The translations under genes were made by a program, and so were the position numbers. A stretch of DNA of 64,000 bases from Chelatococcus sambhunathii (GTDB lineage: Bacteria; Pseudomonadota; Alphaproteobacteria; Rhizobiales; Beijerinckiaceae): assembly GCF_001418005.1 (NCBI RefSeq), contig NZ_LIOL01000002.1:118990-182989 (forward strand), in the 5' to 3' direction. The notes under the pieces were generated by a model. The model saw nothing but the letters and a program-made list of their open reading frames with translations, was not told the DNA's origin and did not search any database. Positions within the stretch are counted from its first letter, which is position 1; each line of letters starts with the position of its first letter. Below are positions 27,611 through 35,329 of this stretch, piece by piece.

Positions 27611-28336
27611 GTGAGCATCGCCGAACCGCTGCCGCGCTATGCCGAGATCCGCCGGGCGCTGGAGGAGAAGATCCTCTCCGGCGAGTGGCCGCCCGGCCAT
27701 CGCGTGCCCTCCGAGCACGACCTCGTCGCGCAGTTCGGCTGCTCGCGCATGACGGTGAACAAGGCCATTTCGGCGCTGGCGGCGGCGGGGCTCGTTGTGC
27801 GGCGGCGCCGCTCCGGCTCCTTCGTCGCGGCGCCGAAGTCGCAGGAGACCGTGCTCGAGGTCCACGACATCAAGGCCGAGATCACCGGTTCCGGCCGTGC
27901 CTACCGCTACGTGATCCTCGACCGCGAGCGCCGGCGGGCGCGGCCGGAGGATCTTGCGCGGCTCGGGGCGGCCAGGGGCCCTCTCGACGTGGAGGCGCTC
28001 ACGGTGCTGCATTTCGCCGACGAGCGCCCCTTCGTCCATGAGAGGCGGCTGATCAACCTTGCCGTGGTGCCCGCTGCCGCGCGCGAGGCCTTTGCTGCCT
28101 CGCCGCCGGGCACCTGGCTGCTCGAGCAGATCCCCTGGACCGAGGCCGAGCACATCATCCGCGCCGAAAACGCGGGGGCGGACGTGGCCCATCACCTTGC
28201 CATCGCCCGCGGCGCGGCCTGCCTCGTCGTGGTGCGGCGCACCTTCCAGGCCGGGGCGACAATCACGGCAGTGACGCTGACCTATCCCGGCGAGCGCCAC
28301 CAGCTTGTGGCGCGCTTCAGCCCCGCGACGCGGTGA
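27611..28336 (+). CDS. hutC: Histidine utilisation repressor HutC (GntR family)
   Basis: A 241-residue regulator with an N-terminal winged helix-turn-helix (about 1-75; GEWPPGHRVPSEHDLVAQFG and SRMTVNKAISALAAAGLVVR) and a C-terminal UTRA effector domain (about 95-235; ERRLINLAVVP and PWTEAEHIIRAE). HutC proteins bind urocanate and repress hut genes. Two GTG codons are candidates (27608 and 27611); GGAG at 27601-27604, overlapping the hutF stop, favours 27611. Encoded with hutF, it should be autoregulated through the operators at 26021-26061. Confidence 0.95.
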   Translation: MSIAEPLPRYAEIRRALEEKILSGEWPPGHRVPSEHDLVAQFGCSRMTVNKAISALAAAGLVVRRRRSGSFVAAPKSQETVLEVHDIKAEITGSGRAYRYVILDRERRRARPEDLARLGAARGPLDVEALTVLHFADERPFVHERRLINLAVVPAAAREAFAASPPGTWLLEQIPWTEAEHIIRAENAGADVAHHLAIARGAACLVVVRRTFQAGATITAVTLTYPGERHQLVARFSPATR

Positions 28337-28651
28337 GGGATCGGCTGGCGGCTCGAGAGCCATGTTCCCCGGAGGCATGCAGCGAAGCGGACCGTCATCC
28401 GGGGGCCAGCGAATGAAACCTGCCGAAGGCGCTTTTGACAAAGGCCTCTGGACCTGCACCGCACTCCTTCGTGCTGCGGCGCCTCCAGGGAACGAGACGT
28501 GACCGCCGAGCCTGCCCCGCGCAGATGCCAAGGCCGGATGCCGTGCATTGCGGCATGGCGCTTGTGGGCGGGCTATGGTCTGTTGGCCGCGAAAGCGACA
28601 TGATTTGCCGCCGGACCAACCGGCGCGCTCGTGATCGAGGGAGATGACTTC
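28337..28651. other. 315-bp gap between hutC and the carboxylase gene
   Basis: No gene can be supported. It contains an ATCCGGGGGCCAGCG-type fragment near 28,395 and a G/C hairpin-prone stretch, both resembling decayed dispersed repeats, and presumably the carboxylase promoter. I see no terminator with a T-run after hutC. Confidence 0.5.
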
Positions 28652-30622
28652 GTGCTCGACAGCGTCCTCATCGCCAACCGGGGCGAGATCGCCTGCCGCA
28701 TCATCCGCACGGCGCGGCAGCTCGGCATGCGCACCATCGCCGTCCATTCGGATGCGGATGCCGACGCGATGTTCGTGCACATGGCGGACGAGGCGCATCG
28801 CATCGGCTCGGCGCCGGCGGCCGAGAGCTACCTTCTCATCGACCGCATCATCGCGGTGGCGAAGAAGACCGGCGCCGCCGCCATCCATCCGGGCTACGGC
28901 TTTCTCTCCGAGCGGGCGGAATTCGCCGAGGCGTGCGCCGCGAACGGCATCGTCTTCGTCGGCCCGCCAGCCTCCGCCATCCGCGCCATGGGGCTGAAGG
29001 ACGCGGCCAAGGCGCTCGTCGAGAAGGCGGGTGTGCCGGTGGTGCCGGGCTATCACGGCGCCCGGCAGGAGCCTGATTTCCTGCGCCAGAAGGCCTACGA
29101 GATCGGCTATCCCGTGCTCATCAAGGCGGTCGCCGGCGGCGGCGGCAAGGGCATGAAGCGCGTCGACAAGGCGGCCGAGTTCGACGCCGCGCTCGAGAGC
29201 GCCCAGCGCGAGGCGCAGAGCGCCTTTGGTGACCCGCGCGTACTTGTCGAGAAATATGTGCTGTCGCCACGGCACATCGAGATCCAGGTCTTCGCCGACG
29301 GGCACGGCAATGTCGTGCACCTCTTCGAGCGCGACTGCTCCCTGCAGCGCCGCCACCAGAAGGTGATCGAGGAGGCGCCGGCGCCGGGCATGACCGAGGA
29401 GATGCGCGCCGCCATGGGGCAGGCCGCGACGGAGGCGGCGCGGGCCGTCGGCTATGTGGGGGCCGGCACGGTCGAGTTCATCGCCGACGGGCGCGAGGGC
29501 CTGAGGCCGGACCGCTTCTACTTCATGGAGATGAACACGCGCCTGCAGGTGGAGCATCCGGTGACGGAGGCGATCACCGGGCTCGACCTCGTCGAGCTGC
29601 AGTTCCGCGTCGCCGCGGGCGAGGCCTTGCCCTTCACGCAGGAGGACCTTGCGATCGCCGGCCATGCCGTTGAGGCGCGGCTCTATGCGGAGGATCCCGA
29701 AAAGGGCTTCCTTCCGTCGACCGGCAAGCTCTGGGCGCTCGATTTCGGTGCGGGCGACGACATCCGCATCGACACCGGCGTCGCCGCGGGCGACGCAGTG
29801 ACACCCTTCTACGATCCGATGATCGCCAAGGTCATCGCCCATGCGCCGACGCGCGCCGAGGCGCTCGACCGGCTGGCCGAGGCGCTCGGCGGCACGACGG
29901 TCGCGGGGCCGAAGACCAACATCGCCTTCCTCAAGGCGCTGTGCGAGGCGCCGGAGTTCCGTGACGGGCGTTTCGACACGGGCTTCATCGACCGCAACAT
30001 CGAGGCGCTCGGCGCCGGGCCGCGGGGCTTCGATGCCGCCGCAGCGGCGGCGGGGGCGCTCGCCCTCGTCCACCGCGAGCGCGAACGCATCGCCTTTTCC
30101 GCCGCATCCTCCCTGCGGGACGAGGAGGCGGGCGGCTGGTGGGCCGACGACGGCTTCCAGCTCGTCGGTGCGCGGCGCACCGGCCTGCCGCTTCTCGTCG
30201 AGGGCGAGCGGGTCGAGGCCGTGCTCGAGTACGGCCCGGACGGGCCGGCCGTCGCCTTTCCCGGCCATCCGGTGCCGGAGGGCGAGCACGATCTCACGCT
30301 GGTCGAGGCGGACGCGGCCATGCTCGTCCTCGCCGAGGGCCGGCAAACGAGCGTCAGGATCTACGACCCCTTCGCCGTCGACCTCGAGCACATGGACGGC
30401 GACGGCCTCGTCAAGGCGCCGATGCACGGCAAGCTCGTCGCCGTTTTCGTCGGCGTCGGCGACAGGGTGGAGAAGGGCGAGCGGCTCGCCGTGGTCGAGG
30501 CGATGAAGATGGAGCACGTGCTCGTCGCCCCCTGCGCCGGCACGGTGACCGAGATCGCCGCCGAGCCGGGAGCGCAGGTGGGGGAAGGGGCGCGGCTCAT
30601 CGTGATCGCGGGGGAGGAGTAG
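28652..30622 (+). CDS. Biotin-dependent acyl-CoA carboxylase alpha subunit (MccA/PccA type), without beta subunit
   Basis: A 656-residue subunit combining biotin carboxylase (about 1-450), a BT linker domain and a biotinyl domain (about 585-655). Seen: LIANRGEIACRIIRTARQLG start, ATP-grasp Gly-rich loop KAVAGGGGKGMK, EMNTRLQVEHPVTE, and biotin-acceptor Lys619 in EAMKMEH. The GTG at 28652 has GAGGGAG 8 bp upstream and is the family start. The linker looks most like 3-methylcrotonyl-CoA carboxylase (leucine degradation), but propionyl- or geranyl-CoA carboxylase cannot be excluded. The carboxyltransferase (beta) gene normally adjacent is absent on both sides; an AT-rich foreign gene follows directly. 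Confidence 0.9.
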   Translation: MLDSVLIANRGEIACRIIRTARQLGMRTIAVHSDADADAMFVHMADEAHRIGSAPAAESYLLIDRIIAVAKKTGAAAIHPGYGFLSERAEFAEACAANGIVFVGPPASAIRAMGLKDAAKALVEKAGVPVVPGYHGARQEPDFLRQKAYEIGYPVLIKAVAGGGGKGMKRVDKAAEFDAALESAQREAQSAFGDPRVLVEKYVLSPRHIEIQVFADGHGNVVHLFERDCSLQRRHQKVIEEAPAPGMTEEMRAAMGQAATEAARAVGYVGAGTVEFIADGREGLRPDRFYFMEMNTRLQVEHPVTEAITGLDLVELQFRVAAGEALPFTQEDLAIAGHAVEARLYAEDPEKGFLPSTGKLWALDFGAGDDIRIDTGVAAGDAVTPFYDPMIAKVIAHAPTRAEALDRLAEALGGTTVAGPKTNIAFLKALCEAPEFRDGRFDTGFIDRNIEALGAGPRGFDAAAAAAGALALVHRERERIAFSAASSLRDEEAGGWWADDGFQLVGARRTGLPLLVEGERVEAVLEYGPDGPAVAFPGHPVPEGEHDLTLVEADAAMLVLAEGRQTSVRIYDPFAVDLEHMDGDGLVKAPMHGKLVAVFVGVGDRVEKGERLAVVEAMKMEHVLVAPCAGTVTEIAAEPGAQVGEGARLIVIAGEE

Positions 30623-30649
30623 GTGTAAATAATCTTCTATACAAAATAG

Positions 30650-31603
30650 TTGGCTATCAAATTGAATATTCCAGACAATCTTCTAGATCAGATAACGGAA
30701 AGCGCCCGTGCTTTTCTGTTACACGCGCTGCCATACGACAGGGCGGATAATTCCATCGTATGCTACCTTCACGGTCTTGATGCGACGGAACTTCTTATTC
30801 GGTGGTTCAATTGGTCGTGGCGCACTATTTCGGCTCGTCCAAGAGATGTCTACCTCTCTGGTGAGTTCATCGGGAATTCGCTGAGAGAGCGCTATAAGCA
30901 ACCGCTCGAATATTTGTTGTCGGCCATTAAGAGCGGCGCCGATCTTAGGAAATATCAGAGTCGAAGAATTGACCAGGCTGTCGTTGTCCCAGGGAGTGTT
31001 CCTCTAAAGCGGCGGCAAGATATTGATCTCATGTTGAATTTTTTCGGTATTTACCATCTTCACATGAGCGATCAAGTCGAGGATGATGGCTTTGTTGTAA
31101 GAAGTGATGATGTTCTATTTGTATTGTTTAAGCGCGATCATGCCTTCGTAATCGATATAATGCCCCATAGAGGATCTTGGGCCAGCGCGCATTCGATCAA
31201 GGTAATTGTAAATAACTGGCCGATGGCAAATTTAGTTTATAAGGTCGAGGGGGCCGTTGGTTTGTCTCGGACGCTTAACGATTCCGATCGCCTAAGATTG
31301 CTGCAAATGGGCGCAAATTTTATGGTGGAGCTCGATGGGAGTTGCTATTTTCCGGGTCCCGGGATTTCTGCTTCAGGGGTATCGATCGATGCCGTCCGGA
31401 GCGCAGATCACGTCATGATGGAGTTGGAGAGATTTGCTTTAGCGGCCCAATCAGATTCGAATTTTGTTTCGAGCATATTTGTTGATAATAATATTCCCAT
31501 TCCAATAAATTTGACCTTTAAATTCTATATCGACGCGAGCGGATTTGGGTTGATCGAGCCGAATTCTCAGACGTTCTTCCGCTTGTTTCGGGGGAGCGAT
31601 TAG
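30650..31603 (+). CDS. AT-rich orphan gene, unknown function, 317 aa
   Basis: I do not recognise this protein. It is a single open frame of strikingly lower GC (roughly 45% by eye against about 70% around it), with codon use unlike its neighbours, so it is almost certainly horizontally acquired. The call begins at a TTG directly after an in-frame stop; no good ATG or Shine-Dalgarno is visible, so the N-terminus may be truncated or the start wrong. There is no signal peptide or clear TM helix. Motif-like stretches are YHLHMSDQVEDDGF, DIMPHRGSWASAHSI and VNNWPMANLVYKVEG (about residues 133-205), suggesting a globular domain with clustered His/Asp/Trp. No transposase, integrase or partner gene is adjacent. 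Confidence 0.7.
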   Translation: MAIKLNIPDNLLDQITESARAFLLHALPYDRADNSIVCYLHGLDATELLIRWFNWSWRTISARPRDVYLSGEFIGNSLRERYKQPLEYLLSAIKSGADLRKYQSRRIDQAVVVPGSVPLKRRQDIDLMLNFFGIYHLHMSDQVEDDGFVVRSDDVLFVLFKRDHAFVIDIMPHRGSWASAHSIKVIVNNWPMANLVYKVEGAVGLSRTLNDSDRLRLLQMGANFMVELDGSCYFPGPGISASGVSIDAVRSADHVMMELERFALAAQSDSNFVSSIFVDNNIPIPINLTFKFYIDASGFGLIEPNSQTFFRLFRGSD

Positions 31604-31778
31604 AATCCGGCAATCAACAAGGTGCCTATCGTTGGTTGAGGTGTGGCTCTCTTATCGAGGTTCGCAGCCTCAGCCTTTGTAGTTGCGACTCAGTCGTTTC
31701 TCTTGCTCCACCCGTTATCCCCCGCCCCGTGCACCGTCCCCGTTGCCTTGCGCGGCGCCGGCGCTAGATAGTTGGGCC

Positions 31779-32216
31779 ATGGCCCTCCATCTCATCAAGC
31801 TCTGCGTCGGGGCAGAATCCATCCGCGACCTCGAGGAGTGGATCGAGGAGCGCATGCGCGAGCGCCGGCGGCAGAAGCTGCCGCAGGAGCAGCTGCACAC
31901 GACGCGCATGGTGCCCAAGCGCGTCGAGGAGCTTCTCGACGGCGGATCGCTCTATTGGGTCATCAAGGGACAGCTCGCCTGCCGGCAGCGGCTCGTCGCC
32001 ATCCGCCCCTTCACCGATGGCGAGGGCATCTCGCGCTGCCATCTCGTCATGGAGCCGGTCGTCGTGCCGGTTTCGCCGCGGCCGTATCGTCCCTTCCAGG
32101 GCTGGCGCTATCTCACGGCCAAGGATGCGCCGCCCGACCTCGGGGACGGCAGCGCGAGCGCAGCCGAGATGCCCGAGGAACTGCGGCGGGAACTCGCCTC
32201 CCTCGGCCTCCTGTAG
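31779..32216 (+). CDS. DUF1489 family protein
   Basis: A 145-residue soluble protein of the alphaproteobacterial family DUF1489, starting MALHLIKLCVGAESI and containing TTRMVPKRVEELLDGGSLYWVIKG and RPFQGWRYL (family hallmarks). Function is unknown. The ATG at 31779 is the family start; the frame is open upstream without a sensible alternative. Normal GC is restored here, which places the right edge of the AT-rich island between about 31,610 and 31,770. Confidence 0.88.
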   Translation: MALHLIKLCVGAESIRDLEEWIEERMRERRRQKLPQEQLHTTRMVPKRVEELLDGGSLYWVIKGQLACRQRLVAIRPFTDGEGISRCHLVMEPVVVPVSPRPYRPFQGWRYLTAKDAPPDLGDGSASAAEMPEELRRELASLGLL

Positions 32217-32282
32217 GTTGCGTGCGCACCCGCACCGCTTTGGCACAGCCTTGCTGGCATCATCGATGCATGAGGATAGCCG

Positions 32283-32657
32283 ATGGAGGCGCTCATGCTG
32301 ATCGGTGTTGCAGAAGGGGCCGCACGGTCCTTTGAAATCGACGAGCGGGCGGAAGGCTATCTCGTGCGTCCGCGCCAGCGCGATACGGGGCAGGTCGAGA
32401 TGGAGGCGGGACGTGTGTTCCGCACTGCGGTCGCCGCCTTTGCCTTCGCCGAGCGCGAGGCGCTGCTGGAGCGCTATGCCGAGGCGCGGCTCGAAAGCGG
32501 GCCCGACGGGGCCATGCCGCTCGCCCGCGACTGGCACAAGGCCGAATCCCTCTTCTCGACCATCAGCGGCAGCCTCGCGGACGAAGGCTTCAGCGCCGAT
32601 CTCCTCGTGGCCTGGGCGGCTTACGAGGACGAAGAGGAGCGCCACCGGCTGCACTGA
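32283..32657 (+). CDS. Hypothetical protein, 124 aa
   Basis: A small acidic soluble protein, no family recognised. It has an alpha-rich pattern, an aromatic-containing middle (DWHKAESLFSTISGSLAD) and a charged end (YEDEEERHRLH). An ATG at 32295 is an alternative start. It lies 66 bp after the DUF1489 gene on the same strand, possibly co-transcribed, and ends before a convergent hairpin shared with panC. Confidence 0.6.
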   Translation: MEALMLIGVAEGAARSFEIDERAEGYLVRPRQRDTGQVEMEAGRVFRTAVAAFAFAEREALLERYAEARLESGPDGAMPLARDWHKAESLFSTISGSLADEGFSADLLVAWAAYEDEEERHRLH

Positions 32658-32705
32658 CGATGCCGTTGCCTCGGAAACTGATTCCGGAGATTGCCGCAAG
32701 CTGCT

Positions 32706-32735
32706 GAACGGACGCGGTTTTCGTCGCGTCCGTTC
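32706..32735. terminator. Convergent hairpin, likely bidirectional terminator
   Basis: A perfect 11-bp inverted repeat GAACGGACGCG / CGCGTCCGTTC with an 8-nt loop sits between the stop codons of the 124-aa gene (plus) and panC (minus). T-runs are weak on both sides, so termination efficiency is uncertain. Confidence 0.6.
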
Positions 32736-32739
32736 GTTG

Positions 32740-33582
32740 TCAGACGGCGATGTTGTCGATGAGCCGCGTCGCTCCCAGCCGCGCCGCGACGAGGAGGCGT
32801 GCCGGCGCCGCAAGGTCGCTGACCGGCGCGAGCGTCTCGGCGTCGCGCAGGGCGAGGTAATCCACGGCGAAGCCGGCTGCCGCAAGAGCATCCTCGCCGG
32901 CCGTCACGACGGCCCCGGCATCCTCGCCGGCGCGCAGGCGCGCTGCGCCGTCCTGCAAGGTGCGGTGCAGCGTGGGCGCGAGCGCCCGCTCCTCGTCGGA
33001 CAGGTAACGGTTGCGCGAGGACAGGGCGAGCCCGTCGGCCTCGCGCACGGTCGGTGCGCCGATGATTGCGGCCGAAAAGTCGAGATCGCGCGCCATGCGG
33101 GCGATGACCTTGAGCTGCTGGTAGTCCTTCTCGCCGAAGATGGCGACGTCCGGCAGGGCCTGCAGCAGCAGCTTGGCGACGACGGTGGCGACGCCGGTGA
33201 AATGAGTGGGGCGGAACGCGTCCTCGAGCCCGGCGGTAGCCGGGCCGGCAAGGCTCACCGTGGTGGCGAAGCCTGGCGGATACATCTCATCGACGACCGG
33301 CGTATAGGCGAGATCCGCGAGGCCTGCGAGCTTGGCGCGGTCTTCGTCGAGCGTGCGGGGATACTTCGCGAAGTCCTCATTGGGCGCGAATTGGGTCGGA
33401 TTGACGAAGATCGAGACCACGACCCGGTCGGCGAGCGCACGGGCGCGCTCGACCAGTGACAGATGGCCCTCGTGCAGGGCGCCCATGGTCGGCACCAGGG
33501 CGACACGCTCGCCCGCCCCGCGCCAGGAGGCGACCGCCTCGCGCAAGCCCTTGACCGTCTCGACCGTCGCGACCCTGTCCAT
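32740..33582 (-). CDS. panC: Pantothenate synthetase
   Basis: A 280-residue enzyme joining pantoate and beta-alanine with ATP to give pantothenate (CoA biosynthesis). The HIGH-like nucleotide-binding motif HEGH is at residues 37-40 in [13 protein letters not shown]; downstream are [21 protein letters not shown] and the KMSKS-equivalent LSSRNRYLS. The start [10 protein letters not shown] at 33582 gives the standard length. It is monocistronic in this window; panB is not adjacent. Confidence 0.96.
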   Translation of the reverse strand: MDRVATVETVKGLREAVASWRGAGERVALVPTMGALHEGHLSLVERARALADRVVVSIFVNPTQFAPNEDFAKYPRTLDEDRAKLAGLADLAYTPVVDEMYPPGFATTVSLAGPATAGLEDAFRPTHFTGVATVVAKLLLQALPDVAIFGEKDYQQLKVIARMARDLDFSAAIIGAPTVREADGLALSSRNRYLSDEERALAPTLHRTLQDGAARLRAGEDAGAVVTAGEDALAAAGFAVDYLALRDAETLAPVSDLAAPARLLVAARLGATRLIDNIAV

Positions 33583-33761
33583 GCCCCTTGTCCCTCCCTT
33601 GCCCGGTCTTTGCCGCCGTGCATAGCTTCTGCCTGTAGCAAAGCGGGGCAGCGTCGCCAACAATCATGTTGCAGCGCAAATAAACCCGAGAGGATGCCCC
33701 GCTTGCAAGGGCGCCGGTTCGTGCCACATGAAGACAAGAACGAAAGGGAGGCGGCCCGGCC

Positions 33762-34508
33762 ATGGGCGAGAACAAGCGTGACGGCCGCGACAGGGACCTG
33801 GCGCAGCGCGGATCATCCGCGCCGGACGTTGGCCCGTCGCGCGACGTCGATGCCTTCCTGAAAGAGGCCAGGGCGGTCGCCACGCCTGCCGCGCCGGCGG
33901 GGCGCCTCATCTTTGCGCTCGACGCCACCATGAGCCGGCAGCCGACCTGGGATCTCGCCTGCCGGCTGCAGGCCGAGATGTTCGACACGGCGCTCGCCGG
34001 CGGCGGCCTTGCCGTGCAGCTCGTCTATTTCCGCGGCTTCGGCGAATGCCGGGCCTCGCGCTGGGTCTCCGATGCGGGGGCCCTGACGGCGCTGATGACA
34101 CGGATCGACTGCCGTGGCGGCCTGACGCAGATTGGCCGGGTTCTCGCTCATGCACGTAACGAGGTGTCGCGCAGCGGGGCGAAGGTGCTCGTCCTCGTCG
34201 GCGACGCTGTCGAGGAGGACGCGGACGGCCTGTGCGCGCTCGCCGGTGAACTCGGCCTGCTCGGCGTGCGCATCTTCGCGTTTCAGGAGGGGCATGACGC
34301 GACCGTGACAGGGGTCTTCAAGGAACTTTCCCGCCTGACCGGCGGTGCCTATGCGCGTTTCGACAGCGGTGCGGGTACAACGCTCGCGGCGCTCCTGCGC
34401 GGTGCAGCGGCCTATGCCTCCGGCGGCTTGCCGGCGCTGCAGCGGCTCGCCGACCGCGACGGCGGCGAGGTCAGGGGATTGCTGACCGCAATGGGTGGCA
34501 AGCGGTGA
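33762..34508 (+). CDS. VWA-domain protein paired with a membrane J-domain protein
   Basis: A 248-residue protein with a polar N-terminus (about 45 residues) and a von Willebrand factor A-like domain. The metal-site strand reads RLIFALDATMSRQ: DATMS (54-58) in place of DxSxS, a conservative S-to-T change. Further VWA elements are VYFRGFGECRASRW, a Thr-containing loop (GGLTQIGRVLAHA) and LVLVGDAVEEDADG. No signal peptide or TM helix, so it is cytoplasmic. It overlaps the next gene by 4 bp (GTGA), so the two products are probably made stoichiometrically. Function is unknown; VWA proteins usually act as assembly platforms. Confidence 0.85.
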   Translation: MGENKRDGRDRDLAQRGSSAPDVGPSRDVDAFLKEARAVATPAAPAGRLIFALDATMSRQPTWDLACRLQAEMFDTALAGGGLAVQLVYFRGFGECRASRWVSDAGALTALMTRIDCRGGLTQIGRVLAHARNEVSRSGAKVLVLVGDAVEEDADGLCALAGELGLLGVRIFAFQEGHDATVTGVFKELSRLTGGAYARFDSGAGTTLAALLRGAAAYASGGLPALQRLADRDGGEVRGLLTAMGGKR

Positions 34509-35251
34509 TCGCACTTGCTCTGGGACTTCTCGCGCTGGTGCTCCTGTGGTGGCTCGGGCGCAGCTATGCCAATGCCGACGCCAAGGTGTTGGCGAAGGTT
34601 TTGCGAAAGGCCGGCGGCTGGGGAGCGCTCGCCATCGCGGCCGTTCTTCTGATCCGCGGGCGCTTCGACATGGCGCTGGGGCTTGCCGGCCTCGGCTGGT
34701 GGCTGCTCGGCCGGCCGGGGGGCGGCTATGCGAGCCCGCGCTCCTGGCCGGGTTCTTGGCCGGGATCCGGGCCCGGCTCGTCGGGCGGCGGGACGCCCCG
34801 CGTGTCGCGGGTGCGCTCGGTGATGATCGAGATGGAGCTCGACCATGCGAGCGGCGAGATGGAGGGGACGGTTCTCGCCGGCCCGCGGGAGGGCAGGGCC
34901 CTGTCGGGGCTGGGGCGGGAGGAGCTTCTCGCGCTCCGGCGCGAATGCCTGGCCCGCGACATGGACGGTGCGCGCCTCCTAGAGGCTTATCTCGACCGCC
35001 GGTTTCCCGCCTGGCGTGAAGACGCTGACGGCGATGCTCACGCGCGGGGCCGCGGCGAGGCGGCTGCGGGCGCGATGACGGAAGAGGAGGCTCGTGAAGT
35101 GCTCGGCCTTCCGCCGGGGGCCGGAGAGGCCGACATTCGTCGCGCGCACCGCACGCTCATGAAGAAACTCCATCCCGACCAGGGGGGCTCGACCTACCTG
35201 GCCGCCCGGGTGAATCAGGCCAAGGACATCCTGTTGAGCCGACATCGTTGA
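34505..35251 (+). CDS. Membrane-anchored J-domain protein
   Basis: A 248-residue protein: hydrophobic N-terminus (about 1-18), a second TM region (about 38-65), a Gly/Pro/Ser-rich linker, a central helical segment (EMELDHASGEMEGTVLAGPR), and a C-terminal J domain (about 190-248) with the essential HPD at 223-225 in KKLHPDQGG. It would recruit DnaK to the inner membrane; a C-terminal J domain behind TM anchors resembles DjlA and Tim14/Pam18-like proteins. The GTG start overlaps the VWA gene stop. Confidence 0.88.
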   Translation: MIALALGLLALVLLWWLGRSYANADAKVLAKVLRKAGGWGALAIAAVLLIRGRFDMALGLAGLGWWLLGRPGGGYASPRSWPGSWPGSGPGSSGGGTPRVSRVRSVMIEMELDHASGEMEGTVLAGPREGRALSGLGREELLALRRECLARDMDGARLLEAYLDRRFPAWREDADGDAHARGRGEAAAGAMTEEEAREVLGLPPGAGEADIRRAHRTLMKKLHPDQGGSTYLAARVNQAKDILLSRHR

Positions 35252-35329
35252 TACTCCGACCGAATGCGGCGTTTCACTCTGTAAGGTTCGGGTGAGCCGT
35301 GGGGGGCGGCCGGCCCGTTGTCGCGCGGC

